A DNA stretch of 64,000 bases, taken from Pelecanus crispus. Lineage: Eukaryota; Chordata; Aves; Pelecaniformes; Pelecanidae. The position numbers and the translations under genes were made by a program. The notes below the pieces were generated by a model. That model did not search any database. It saw only the letters and a program-made list of their open reading frames with translations, and was not told the DNA's origin. How positions within the stretch are numbered: the stretch's first letter is position 1; each line of letters opens with the position of its first letter. The stretch spans positions 35,241,044-35,305,043 of the forward strand of contig NC_134649.1 in the NCBI RefSeq assembly GCF_030463565.1, read 5' to 3'. This document shows, in pieces, positions 54,001 to 64,000 of this stretch.

Positions 54001-55994
54001 AATTGATAGATTGAAAGCTGCATAAAGTGAACTGTTTATCCACAGTTAAGTTGTAATGGCAATTCAGCCTTCCTTCCACATGATCACATGTTCGGTGGAA
54101 GCTGGACTGAGACTGAAAAATATTCATTCCACAAACAACCATAAGGCATGTTTCTTCATTATGTTTCATCATCACAATCCCAAAACTCAATACATAATAG
54201 CAAAGTAGAAGTGAATGACTCATTATTTATCCCTTGAGCCACTCAGCTTTCAATATCTAGCTTTTACAGGTTTTCCTATGCCAGAACAGCATTTTCAGAA
54301 TTGTTTTTCAGAAACATCAGCATTTCAGCACACTAGTCAATACTCTGAGTCAGTGCATGATTGCACCACAGGTTCCAGCCAGAAACCTTACACAACACTT
54401 TTGCAAAACGTCAAGTTATGGCTTGTCCCCTCACTACCGAGAGATGGAAATACAACGGAGATGTTAAGCTCTAAATTGATACAGCTGAAATACCACCTAC
54501 TGTAAAATAACTGACAAGGACTCATATACTGGAAGAGACAACATAGCATCTGAAAAGCAGACATTTTGCATAGTAAAGTGCCACTTTTAATAAAAGTTTG
54601 GTTTTAAAAAAAAATTTACTTCTGCTTTGACTCATACCTTTCAGACCGGAAAATAAAAATCTCTTACCTTTTTCGTTTGCCCATTTTTCACATACTCAAC
54701 ACCAATGGATTTTGTTCCTTGAAACAAGATTTTTGTTACAAGTGTCTTCTCTGTGACTGACAAATTTGGGCGTGATATGGCTGGGTGAAGGTAGGCACTA
54801 GCTGTGCTCCATCTTTGACCTACAATGTACATTTAAATGCCAAAATAGTCATGCTCAGTATTCTTCAAGATTTTGGCTAATAACCATCAGGATGTTTACA
54901 GAGTTTATAGAGCTCAAAGCAAATGTGATTTGATATAATAACTAAAGATTTTATTTTAACATAACAAATTTCACAATGACATTCTGAAAACCTGCTCTCC
55001 TTCCCAAAATTAAGTATGAATCAAGACTTGCATGCCAATTCAGTTTTCAATTAAATACACCCTAGACTGGCAGCAAGCTGCTGTGAAAGGGAGAGGGTAT
55101 AAATACAGAGTGCCATAGCTGTTCAGTAATCTAAACAACCAAATGGCAGTGTAAATTACATGTCCATATTCCAAAATGCTTTCAGAAGTACCACTGGTGC
55201 ATCAGAAACACAAATTACTTAAGGACCCCTTATGATTTACCTTGGTGTACAGTCATGTCCATCCAGCCAAATCCTTCTTGCTGATAGCCATTCATATCAT
55301 CTGTGAAGGGATACCCAGCTTGCTGGGTTGCCTCCAGGAACGCATGATGGAGAGGATGGTTTGTTTTCCCTCTTGACACATGCAGGGGTCCATTTCCACC
55401 TCTGTACTGATCTGGCCCGAGCTCATGTGTCTGTGCCTTCTTAAAATAGGGCAAGCAATGTTCATAGTCCCATCCTATAGCCCCTTCCCTGCTCCATCGA
55501 TTATAATCTTCTGCATGTCCACGAATGTATACCATAGCATTGAGAGAAGAGGAGCCACCCCACACTCTTCCACGGGGCCAGTACATAATTCGGTTATCCA
55601 TATGCTTTTGTGATGTTGTGTGGTAATACCAGTTGTATTTCTCATCACAGAGGTTGTAAGTTAATGCAGCAGGCATATGAATCTTCCACATCAGTCTTTT
55701 GCTACCTAAAAGGGTATCTTTAGGGCCTGCTTCCAAAAGTAGTACGGTACTGAGAGGGTCTTCAGTCAACCTGTTGGCTAATACACACCCTGCTGATCCA
55801 GCTCCAACAATGACATAATTATAAGAGTTTGCCTTTTCAGAACTAAGTTGAGATGATGTACGTGAAATTTTGCGTTGTTGTTCATTGATGCCTAATATGT
55901 TCTTTAATATGTGTGCTTTAAACAGAGTTCCTGTTACTTTGTGCATCTGATTCACAGGACTGCAACATTTAACTCCTTTCACTATGTATGACAT
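47586..55994 (-). CDS. CHDH: CHDH, choline dehydrogenase, mitochondrial (seven coding exons)
   Basis: FAD-dependent enzyme that oxidises choline to betaine aldehyde at the inner mitochondrial membrane, the first step to betaine. Coding exons on the minus strand in order: 55241-55994, 54668-54819, 52090-52219, 51311-51445, 50042-50184, 49140-49242, 47586-48004. Total 1836 nt, 611 residues plus stop; human is about 594. It belongs to the GMC oxidoreductase family: dinucleotide fold VGAGSAGC, first GMC signature around [19 protein letters not shown], second around [17 protein letters not shown], and the catalytic His region [12 protein letters not shown] followed by [18 protein letters not shown]. 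The N-terminus before the FAD fold is basic and Ser/Thr-rich, as expected for a mitochondrial presequence. Tail to tail with CACNA1D, as in mammals. No broken frame was seen. Confidence 0.98.
48005..49139 (-). other. CHDH: CHDH intron before the last exon
   Basis: 1135-bp intron, about half of it the family A LTR (copy 2) listed separately at 48281-48844. The rest is ordinary sequence. Confidence 0.7.
48281..48844 (-). mobile_element. Solo LTR (family A, copy 2) in a CHDH intron
   Basis: 564 bp, same family and orientation as 1489-2034. On minus it begins TGTCCTGGTTTCAGCTGTGA and ends in the GGGGTTAAACAACGACA stretch. It is sense to CHDH. The expected 5-bp target duplication is not clean (ccaag on the left, ccagt on the right), so it has decayed or the ends have shifted. 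A run of A17 at about 48374-48390 and an (AGT/AAT)n stretch at 48447-48472 are internal. No internal viral sequence. Confidence 0.88.
49140..49242 (-). CDS. CHDH: CHDH coding exon 6
   Basis: 103 nt, acceptor ...ggtgttgcag, donor gtaaat. Reads [20 protein letters not shown] then [14 protein letters not shown] plus one base of Glu. The pattern P-x-S-x-G-x-x-x-L and D-H-P-x-I-x-P-N-Y is typical of GMC oxidoreductases just before the catalytic C-terminal segment. Confidence 0.97.
50042..50184 (-). CDS. CHDH: CHDH coding exon 5
   Basis: 143 nt, acceptor ...ttacactctctag, donor gtgagt. Reads (G)[20 protein letters not shown] then [20 protein letters not shown] and [25 protein letters not shown] corresponds to the substrate-domain strand of human CHDH. 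Ends in phase 0. Confidence 0.97.
51311..51445 (-). CDS. CHDH: CHDH coding exon 4
   Basis: 135 nt, acceptor ...ctccccctcaag, donor gtatga. Reads (G)[20 protein letters not shown] then [20 protein letters not shown] and [15 protein letters not shown] is the conserved GMC element after the second signature. Begins with two and ends with one base of Gly codons. Confidence 0.97.
52090..52219 (-). CDS. CHDH: CHDH coding exon 3: second GMC signature
   Basis: 130 nt, acceptor ...ttctttttag, donor gtaatt. Encodes [20 protein letters not shown] then [20 protein letters not shown] and [19 protein letters not shown] is the second GMC oxidoreductase signature. Ends with one base of a Gly codon. Confidence 0.97.
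54668..54819 (-). CDS. CHDH: CHDH coding exon 2
   Basis: 152 nt, acceptor ...tacattgtag, donor gtaaga. Reads (G)[20 protein letters not shown], then [20 protein letters not shown] and GQTKK. It matches the human segment RWSAACAYLHPALSRTNL. Phase closes exactly with the flanking exons. Confidence 0.97.
54820..55240 (-). other. CHDH: CHDH intron between coding exons 1 and 2
   Basis: 421 bp, bounded by GTAAAT donor and tacattgtag acceptor (minus). Nothing else seen. Confidence 0.7.
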
Positions 55995-56049
55995 CTTTAC
56001 TGATTGTATAATTCTTGCAGAATTTCTAACAAAAATCCAGTGTATTACC
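55241..56049 (-). CDS. CHDH: CHDH first coding exon: leader, FAD-binding fold
   Basis: The minus-strand acceptor ...gtttgtttttctag precedes 56049; the ATG is at 55994-55992, so 55995-56049 is 5' UTR. The start [20 protein letters not shown] has several Lys and no acid, suiting a mitochondrial leader. A second in-frame Met 16 residues later is an alternative start. FAD fold [20 protein letters not shown] and signature [19 protein letters not shown] follow. Donor GTAAAT after MTVHQ and one base of Gly. Confidence 0.96.
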
Positions 56050-57712
56050 CTAGAAAAACAAACAAACAAAAATCCTAATTAAGATGTAATCATTAATACA
56101 ATGTATGCCCTCTAAAATGTCAGTCATTTTCAGGTAAAACTGGTATACTTTACCCATTCTCACTATCTGAAAGGTTAACAACAATGCCAGTAAAACCAAT
56201 AAACATTTACTGTGAAACATGCTGTATTATTTTAATGCAGTCTATGCACCAGTCAAGTGGTATACATAATTTTGTATTATATTTGCTTCTGGTTCCCGAG
56301 ATAGATACATGAAGCAGATTTTCAAGTATTTGCCAAAACCATAAAGGATGGAAACCTTTGCTTACCTTGTAGTCTCTCTTCGTCTGCCTCTAGTAGGTAA
56401 GAATTTAAGAATTTAATAAAAACAACAATTTCATAAACTTCGGTGTAAGTTTGTGGCAGTCAGTGATACTGCATAGTCAATTCACAACAATGGAAATGAT
56501 AAGTATGCCCACTGTAGCTTCTGCCAGACCAAATCTTGGACAACACCTCTACAAAACACATGTGTAACAGTGAAACTCATTTTCAGCTAACCCTAAGGTG
56601 CAAAACTGCTGGGTTTTGAGGTATGTCTCCTAATACAGGCAAAGGCAAAATCTGTTCATCTGTGGCCTTCTACCTTATTACTAAAACCAGATCCTGCAGG
56701 AGTGCTCTGAGGGCAGTTACAATCTAACACCACGAGATCCTTAGGCTGAGTAGGAATGGCAGGTTGTTTTACCTTCAGAAAACCCCGTGAGCCTTGCAAG
56801 CAACACAGGTTTAGCTCTGTGTCACACATGTTCAGGTACCGGGACTAAATGCAACATTTTCACAGCCCGTGTGTCATAGGTACCGATGCTGCTGGCCAGT
56901 CTGAAATGTGTTTCTCTTACTCTCTCTCCTTGAAACCATTTCCCTTGGTATAAAGAGTTAGTGAAAATGGATACCCTTGGGCTGTAAAAAGTATTTCTCC
57001 CTGGCCCATGGCTTCTGTCTAAGCAGTTGCCTTGGATTCTAGACAGCAGCCTATCCAGAGGCTGTTACACTGTAATGCACTGCCCATCTGAAAGAGATAT
57101 GCAAGTTTCCTCCAGGAAATATATTGAACACTGTATTACGTTTGTGAAATCTAATTTTTCAAAAATTGTTAACCTTGATTTTCATACATTCAAGTTTCAT
57201 AGTTATCCAATATTTTGCAATATAAGCCCTTACAGTTTGTGAAAGCACACATGAGCTCTTAAGGCCCAACTCTGTAAGAAAATTAGGTGCAGGTTCCTGA
57301 TAAACGTTAAAAGTCTTCCACATACAACTATATTCACAATTTGATGTACAATCTCATATGCAAAAGTATTTTTTTTTCCCCTCAGGGAATAAGCGTACAT
57401 CTCTTCCTCTTCTCTGGGAAAACTTGTAATAGACTATACTAATCCTCAAACCTCTGAAAAATGAAAAACCAACCATGGAGTACAGTTTGCTCTGTTAAAA
57501 AAAAAAAAGAAAAAAGTATGCAGGGGATAGGTCTGAACTCAGAATTTCACACAGCTGATTCTCACATGGCTAATTCAAAGTTTATCCCAGCTGAAGGTGG
57601 GGGGTTGTCTTTTACAGGTGGAGAATATTGAAGGATTATTTCTTGGCAAGAAGGTTTGGCAATTTCCTGTGATGCAGCAGAGGAGGATGCAAAGGTAAAG
57701 AGGTTTTTACCT
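56050..57712 (-). other. CHDH: CHDH upstream intron, part next to coding exon 1
   Basis: No coding sequence recognised. A 5' noncoding exon may be hidden here or further right. Contains a T-run near 57367 and an A-run near 57497. Confidence 0.45.
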
Positions 57713-57864
57713 GGTTTGGTTTGGTTTGGTTTGGTTTGGTTTGGTTTGGTTTGGTTTGGTTTGGTTTGGTTTGGTTTGGTTTGGTTTGGTTTGGTTTGGT
57801 TTGGTTTGGTTTGGTTTGGTTTGGTTTGGTTTGGTTTGGTTTGGTTTGGTTTGGTTTGGTTTGG
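57713..57864 (+). repeat. (TTTGG)n microsatellite, about 30 copies
   Basis: 152 bp of uninterrupted GGTTT/TTTGG pentanucleotide. The repeat is without stop codons in several frames, which gives spurious long peptides of the form (GLVWF)n on plus and (TKPNQ)n on minus. It lies in the upstream CHDH intron. Pentanucleotide arrays of this purity are normally length-variable. Confidence 0.98.
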
Positions 57865-60800
57865 GCTACAATTCTGAAGCACTTATGTTTAACCTGAAGA
57901 ACTGCTGGGTCACAGCACTTTATTGTTTCAGGAACTGCAAGATGTCTGATGGGGTTGGTGGAATATGGGCTTGGGCCCTGATAATCTGGGGAAGATACTT
58001 TGTCCCTATAATGTGAGTTGTTTCTCTTTTTCTGGTGGAGATTCACCGTGATGAGGTGATCAACCTTACTCCTGAGGAAGAAAAGCCTCAGGTTTTTGTC
58101 CTACAGGTGGTCAACACTTATTATTTAGATAGGTAGGGCTTGTAGACTCTGGAACAAGTACTGGCTGGCTTATATTGGCATGGGATCAATAACGCCATCA
58201 AATATTACTGTGCTTCCTAACCAGAATGATGGCTATTAAGCCTATGATCTACCTAGTTGTTGGCTGTAAGGAGGGTAGATTCTGCAGAATCCCTAGAATC
58301 ATGTTCAGTCAGGGACTGACTTACTCTGGTAGTGCTGGAGGCTGTAGTTCTACAGCTTGCTACAGCATAAGCAGTGGCTATTGAGCTCCCAAAAATACTA
58401 TCTCAAGTGACACTCCAAAGGCAGTGTTGATGTTACAGGACTAAGTGGTCATGCCTTGCTTTATGCCAGAACCCTAGTACTGCAGTCTAGACCCTTTTAA
58501 AAGCTGATTTAAGAGCATCTTGCATGTGCAGGCTTCTTCTGTAGAAGAACTTGAACTGTGATAAACCCATGTATCTTCTACAGAAGACAGTCTTGTGGAA
58601 TTTTGCAGGAGTCCCTCTTTGAGCAAGAGAACATCAGTCAAAAAGTAACCTAATGCATCTTTGCACTCAGCTTTCCCTTAGTTTTATCGGGCTTGTCAGG
58701 GAGCATTTACAACCTGTGCAGTGTTCATAAGAACTGTATTTCAGCAAGAATGTGCTTTTTCCTGTAACTGGAAAAAATCAAGTTGTTACCCTAATAGGCA
58801 GAGTCATCTGAGGCTCTGAGACATGCTGGGGAAGCTGACCCAATTTACCCAGTAGGGAGCTATGGTTTTATGGCCTGCTGTATTAAATACTGTAGTGGCT
58901 GTGTCAAAACAAAATATGTAGAAATAGGAAGGTTTACACAACATGGTTCTACTGGAATGCTCTGTACTTACCACCAACAAAAAGTTGTCTTTTGGACCTT
59001 ACTGGATATTACTGCATGTCCTTATCTGGATTCTCACATATCATGACCTCTTTATGAACATGTAGGAAGATGTTCCTCAGGAATCGGTGAACAGATCTGC
59101 AGAAATGCATATGGCAGCAACATACAATATATTCACTGTATTGCACTAGAGCTTCAAAATCTGGAGCTCATTTTTAAAAAGTATGTATTTACAGACATTA
59201 TTGCTATTGAGCAGGGCCTATAGGTTGTGGTCTTGTAAGAGTGAGGAGAGCAGGAGTATCTTGGCAGGAAAATTCTGTTGCTACAATTTAATAATACATC
59301 TAATTGTATACCAGGTAGCTAAAAGCGGGCAGTGGAGTTCTGAAGTTAGGTGTTTGGGGCTCCTTTACCGCATTCAGAAATGTTACAATGATGTATCAAG
59401 CTTGCGTGAGAAAGAAACCTTGATGTAACGCACAGATACCTTCCATTGCAACTCTACAGATGGGGTCACATGTGAAAACAGACTTTTCTAAGAGACAGTG
59501 AAACTGTGAAACACGAAGAATGTGTTACTTCGGGTTTTTTTTTTTTTTTTTTTACTTAAGACACAGGGAGACAAAAAGGAGAGAAAAAGATATGTAAAAG
59601 GCTGCATAAGGCATCTAAGGACTAAATTGTCTTGCCCTCTCTGTAACAAAGCTAAGCAAAAGTGCTAGGATTCAGCCTAGGAACCTTACTCCTAGACTTC
59701 TAGATTTAAAGTGCACAACAGAGAGGAGGGTAGGTATACTGCATGCATGGGGGGAGATATACTGAAAAATGGACAGTAATGGAATGGTTCTGTAGGTGGA
59801 TGAGGTGGCTAATTTAAAAACATTACAGGGCTCTGGACATCATTACTGTTAACCAATCAGAGCTGTCCCATTCTTTGATAAAACTTGAAATAAGAGTGAT
59901 CAAAAATACGTACTGAGACAGGGTATCCACTGTGGGGGCTAGAAGGCTGAATTACCAGACAAGAAAGCTAAATCTAATATTCCTTTTCAGTAACTGAAAT
60001 ACTGTTTTGAATTGGCTCCACCACATACGTGTCAGATTTATAGTTAGATGTTATTTCATGTTTTTGCTTTTTTGTTGTTGTTGTTTTACATCAAGTGGAA
60101 CAGGACTAGCAGAGTAACACTTGAAAGATTTTTTTTTTTTTTTTTCTTTTTAATCTTGCAAAGAGTGTGGAGTGACATCTGTCAGTGTCCTGGTCATAAT
60201 ATTCAAGTGACTTTGAGAATCAGAGTGTAGAAGATTCACTGAAATTTTTTGTTTTTTCACTTTTAAGCTCTGAAGTGCAGAGGTCAAAACCAAAGCCATT
60301 CTGATTTAATCTAAATCCAACATACATAGCTAGACTGAATGGATGAAAATACTAGTTTCAGTGCACAATTCTCTGTCATACTGATCCATAACCACTCTCA
60401 TCTATGCATGGTCCTCCTGCATGAGCACTATCCTACCCCAGGTCCTCTAAACTGATCCTGAAACAAAGAGAAGATGGTCACTGTGGCTGAAATGTTACTC
60501 CCTGTCCTATTTCGCCAGGGCCAAACCAGTAATATCCTCTGGCCGATGTAAAATATGACCCTCTCCTGGAGATGGCCAACAGCATGAACAGTACCTGGTG
60601 CAGCAGAGCAATGGGACCTTTGCTGGATATTTACCCTTCACGGCGCTGTGCTGCCAAATCCGGTCAGGCTCGTCTGTGTAAGACGCAGGAGGAACCGCTC
60701 CTCAGGTAAAAGCAGCTCTTGCTTCCTCCCCACTGCAGACTGTGTGCACAGTTTAAATTCCTCTGCTGTGGGAGTGTTTTGGACTAACTTTCCCTTCAGT

Positions 60801-60909
60801 CCTGCTAGTAAAAAAGTTCATTCACTAACAGAAACTTTGTAGTAAGTTTCATTTCCATGGCTGAAACTGTTCAAGCCTACTTACCCCACCATCTCCTCCT
60901 TTTATGAAC
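57865..60909. other. Unassigned sequence between microsatellite and CpG island
   Basis: About 3 kb with no gene recognised. T-runs at about 59538-59553 and 60128-60145. The sequence around 57870-58500 is less AT-rich and was read in all frames without a recognisable protein. Presumably upstream CHDH intron. Confidence 0.45.
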
Positions 60910-62035
60910 AGACGTACCTGCCGGCCTAGGGCGCCGGGCTGCTGCAAACTCCTGCAGGTCTGCGGGCAGCCCGCGACCCTGCCCGGGGGCGCCTACAACG
61001 CCTCTTACCCCTCACAAAGGCCCGGGGCCGGGTCGCGCTGCCGCCCAGCCGCCCCGAGAGGGAGGGCGACCGCGGGCCTGCGCCGGTCCCCTCCGCAGGA
61101 CGGGACGCCCCGGGGCTGCGTCCCTCCCTCCCGGCCGGGGAGGCCTGTGCCTCCCTCGGGGCCGCTAGTGCGTGGGGGGCTGCCACCGGCGGCGGAGCAG
61201 AGAGGGCCGCGCTGCCGAGCGCCAGCTGCCACCGCTCGCTCCCGTCCCGCCGCGGCCTCACGCCCCCCTCCCGGCCCTTCCTCCTCACGGCGCCCAGGCA
61301 CTCCCCCTCAGCCCACCGGCTGCGGCCCCACTCACTCGCACGCCTTGCGCGGGAAGCCCCGGCGGCGCTCCCCAGCGCGGAGGGTGGGGGTGGTCCCCGT
61401 GAGGCGCTGGGGCGGCCGGCGGGAGGGCGCGGAGCGGAGCGGAGGGCGGGCAGTGCCGCGGGGCCGGGGCTGCCGCGCTCCGGACTGGCCCCGGCGGGGG
61501 GAGAGGTCCGCGGGGGAGGCAGGGCAGGGGAGCGGGCGGAACTTCCCCCAGGAATGCACCCTTTGGCTGCCGTGGAATAGCTCGGAGAGACTTGGTGCTG
61601 TTTCGAAACCCGCCGCAGCGGCAGCGGGCCGAAGTCCGCCGCTTCAGCCGCCCCCGCACAGCGAAACGGGGCCGTGAGCTTTGCCCGCGGGCCCCCAGCA
61701 GTGGCCGGAGCGGGGACGGGGGGCGCGGCGGGGCAGCCCCGGCGCTGAGGCGACCTCCCCGCCCCTTCCCAGGAGCGCTTTAACTTTTCCACCCAGCCCT
61801 GAAGTGGGGTAAACAAACTTTTTTTTTTTTTTTTTTTTGCTTAAAGCAAGCGTATTCGACAGTGTTGCCACCTCGGCTGCGAAACCCTTTTCCACGGAAG
61901 GGCTGGGAGCTGTAACGCGGGGAGCGGCGGGACGCCTCACGCCGGTGCGCCCCGGCCCCGCCGTGCGCCCTGGCCCCGCCGCTGCGGCTCCGTAGCGGTC
62001 GCGGGCGGGCGGCGTTTGCTGCGTGGGCTCTGGGC
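60910..62035. promoter_or_regulatory. CpG island, probable CHDH promoter (possibly shared with IL17RB)
   Basis: GC-rich, CpG-dense block of about 1.1 kb, in sharp contrast to the AT-rich surroundings. It contains GC-box-like ggggcgg/ccgccc elements and no clear TATA box. It lies 5 kb upstream of the CHDH coding start. In mammals CHDH and IL17RB are transcribed divergently from this position. Long open frames here (for example 60904-61677 plus and 60926-61816 minus) are a result of low stop-codon frequency in GC-rich DNA. A T18 run interrupts at about 61821-61838. Confidence 0.8.
60912..60923 (-). other. CHDH: Candidate 5' splice site of a CHDH noncoding first exon
   Basis: The minus strand reads ccggcag|gtacgt with the exon edge at 60918. 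It is a good donor at the left (downstream) edge of the CpG island, where the first CHDH exon would be expected to end. No transcript evidence. An even better donor match (cacag|gtaagg, edge at 62107) lies on the other side of the island. Confidence 0.3.
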
Positions 62036-62533
62036 GCAGTGCTGAGGGGCTGCCTTAGTCAGCTGAGCTGGCCTCTGCAATTCGGGTCTTCAGTTGTGAG
62101 CCTTACCTGTGTAACGCGTGTACTTCGGGGAGAACACCTTGGTTTGGAAGTGAGCAAATGCTAAAACGATTTGTCCCACCGTGTCGGTCTGTGTTAACTA
62201 CCTTGTTACCTCAGCAATGTCGATTAGTCGTTTTTAGTAGTCGTCAAGTGCACTTTCAACAATAATTCTCAACAGCGTCCCACTGAGTAGCTGAAAGTAC
62301 TAAAAATACTACAGAGCCTTTGTAGCTGTCGTATAACTTTTCTGTTGGCTTTGCCCTCTAAGTATCTTCAGTATATCCTACTGCAGTGCATGTTCAGTGT
62401 AGGCTAAACTAGATTAAAAGGTAGTGATCCATAAAATCCCATAAAAGATCCCATACAATTCCCTGGGGAATGGCCAAGGATTGGTATTATGTGAAGAGTC
62501 AGTGCCACTGCTCTTCCGGGCTGCTGGAGGTGA

Positions 62534-63080
62534 TACCGAAAATTATGGCTTATGGAAACTCTCTAAGACTCATCTTGGAGCTTTAGAAAGCAGGCATTCT
62601 TTATTTACGGTGCCAGATGCACGGGGGATACTTCCACCCAATGTGCATGCCGCACAACCAAAGACATACAATTTATGTAGGACAGAAGTACACATATTCA
62701 TCATATCTCTTGGAAAAGGTGGTCTTACGATGATGAGGCCCCCGAACTTATTTACATATTCTCTCCCTAGTTGCGCATGCTCGGTAATTTGGGTTGGTGG
62801 TCCTTGGGGGTCCCTAGTGGTCTTTGTAGAGGGGTCTTTCAGTGTCCTTTCCAGGAACTCCAGATCCTTTTCCCATGTGTAGTCATGAGTTGGCTCACTG
62901 AGCAGCTTATCACAGCTTTGCTACAGTATGTGCTAGTCCTAACTGATTTCTCTGCGCTTACCTTGGGTGATGATGCTCCTAGTTCCTCTACTCTTGGTGT
63001 TTGCTGGTTCTTAACAAACTTAATCTTACAGTACAGAGATACTGTTTCAAAGAATATCTAAACAAGTCCACAGTTTCTCT
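62534..63080 (-). mobile_element. Probable ERV LTR (decayed), possibly with a short internal remnant to its left
   Basis: On the minus strand the block starts about TGTGGACTTGTTTAGATATT and ends ...AATTTTCGGTATCA. It contains gtgcatctggcaccgtaaataaagaatgcctgc-like sequence in two parts: a gcatctggcaccg motif, then AATAAA at 62605-62600. That arrangement (hexamer, R/U5 of about 60 bases, ending cggtatca) resembles bird ERVL-like LTRs as I remember them. The left neighbour (62440-62533) may be the primer-site end of the internal part. No target duplication could be tested. The 133-codon open frame at 62481-62882 on plus is explained by this. Confidence 0.45.
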
Positions 63081-64000
63081 CCACTGATAGTTAAAGTCGG
63101 AGGCTGAACTTTTGATGCAAAACTATAGATCTTGCATTCTGTATCAGGGGATGAACCCAAGAGTCTCTTTTCCCATTCAGAATGCTCATGGTAGAATAAC
63201 GATGATATAACGAAGACTAATCAAGATAACGGTTGTGAGAACTTACACTTTCTCCAGACATCTTGTAATGACAATAGTCTCTGCTACAATATCTTCGATA
63301 TTGCTTGTAAATGCTGATTATTTTTCCTAAGTCCTTCCTTATAGCTCTGCTTGAGGAATATACTGGATGATTAATAATTTTCTGGGGTAACTGCTTGTTA
63401 ATGTTTTTGCTCTTAGTTAGATAAGCAGAAAATAATGGACAGTCTCTGGGTGGTTGGTTATTCATACTTAGGCACCAAACTGTGAACTTCTGAATAATTA
63501 TTCATTAATGGAAAAGAGTAATTGTCCCCTGTGGAACTATGAATAAATGTGTAGTTGATGTAAGTGGTCTTTAATCTTCATAGTGATTGAGAATGCAAAC
63601 ACGCATCAGCTTGGTTTCAAGCAGCGTTTGAATAATTCTGTACACCTTCAGTGCTTTTATTCAGTAAGCAAATAAAAAGTCTATGGAAAGTATGCATTCA
63701 ATGTGTATAAGAATATACAAAAATATATATAAATATGCATGAAATACATACATTTAAGAACTATTCTATTTCTTTTCACTGAACAGTGCGGTTTTGATCT
63801 CTGATTGTATAACACCAGCCACAGTGGAGTCCTAGTCCTGGTCCCTAGATGACACTAATAAGAATCAGTAATTATTTTTTGTTTCCTACAGAAAAAGATT
63901 GTAAATGTGTTGATTCCTTCAATTTCAATGAGTGCTGTCCATAAAATGTGGCTGAAGCAAGACCTCAAAGTGGAGGCTGAATTACTTGTGTGCATCCCTG
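63081..64000. other. Unassigned right end of window
   Basis: AT-rich sequence. By synteny the plus-strand neighbour should be IL17RB, but no IL17RB-like peptide was recognised. A strong acceptor-like sequence (ttttttgtttcctacag, ending 63891) is followed by a 109-base open frame that runs to the window edge; see findings. Confidence 0.4.

Larger units (their letters stand above)
49243..54667 (-). other. CHDH: CHDH introns between coding exons 2 and 6
   Basis: Introns 49243-50041, 50185-51310, 51446-52089 and 52220-54667 contain AT-rich sequence with no mobile element or extra exon that I recognise. Open frames such as 52727-52975 and 54215-54505 have no known content. Confidence 0.55.

Noticed and set aside
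57562..58046. Peptides of repeated GLVWF or TKPNQ units
   Set aside because: Direct translation of the TTTGG microsatellite in several frames.
60904..61816. Long open frames on both strands (257 and 296 codons) in the CpG island
   Set aside because: Pro/Arg/Ala/Gly-rich, overlapping on both strands and in several frames. This is expected in GC-rich DNA with few stop codons; no domain recognised.
62481..62882. 133-codon plus-strand frame as IL17RB exon 1 or a new gene
   Set aside because: No signal peptide or known domain, and it overlaps an LTR-like block with a minus-strand poly(A) signal.

Overview
This window is vertebrate nuclear DNA, almost certainly from a bird. It has large introns with GT-AG junctions, two CR1 retrotransposon fragments with CR1-type 3' ends, solo LTRs of families I recognise as abundant in bird genomes, and the CACNA1D / CHDH neighbourhood known from mammals and chicken. 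The species cannot be named from the sequence; a non-chicken bird is my guess from the LTR families.

Layout. (1) 1-41151, plus strand: the last 15 coding exons of CACNA1D (CaV1.3 L-type calcium channel alpha-1 subunit). They run from the domain IV S5-pore linker to the C-terminal PDZ-ligand-like end. Joined, they give 792 codons including stop, with every junction in phase and no disabling change. Counting back from the last exon as 49 makes the first one exon 35, so the IQ motif falls in exon 41, as in the published numbering. Intron 41 is 13.4 kb and holds a near-identical 336-bp direct duplication. (2) 41152 to about 43070: CACNA1D 3' UTR. (3) About 43070-47585: space between two converging genes, probably including a long CHDH 3' UTR. 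(4) 47586-56049, minus strand: seven coding exons of CHDH (mitochondrial choline dehydrogenase), a complete 611-residue reading frame. (5) 56050-60909: upstream CHDH intron with a 30-copy TTTGG microsatellite. (6) About 60910-62035: a CpG island, probably the CHDH promoter and, by synteny, shared head-to-head with IL17RB. I cannot identify IL17RB coding sequence here. (7) 62036-64000: a probable ERV LTR and an unassigned stretch.

Mobile elements: one CR1 3' fragment on the plus strand (3408-3596); one 1.2-kb CR1 with reverse transcriptase remains on the minus strand (12965-14209); two solo LTRs of one family, both minus (1489-2034 and 48281-48844); one 1089-bp solo LTR on the plus strand with perfect 5-bp target duplications (36496-37584); and a more doubtful LTR-like block (62534-63080). 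The two genes are functionally unrelated: a voltage-gated calcium channel and a mitochondrial choline oxidation enzyme placed tail to tail. I found no tRNA, rRNA or CRISPR feature, and nothing that I would call a new biological system. The best leads are the duplicated block in intron 41 with an in-frame microexon-like core, the tandem acceptor of exon 47, and the unresolved promoter end.
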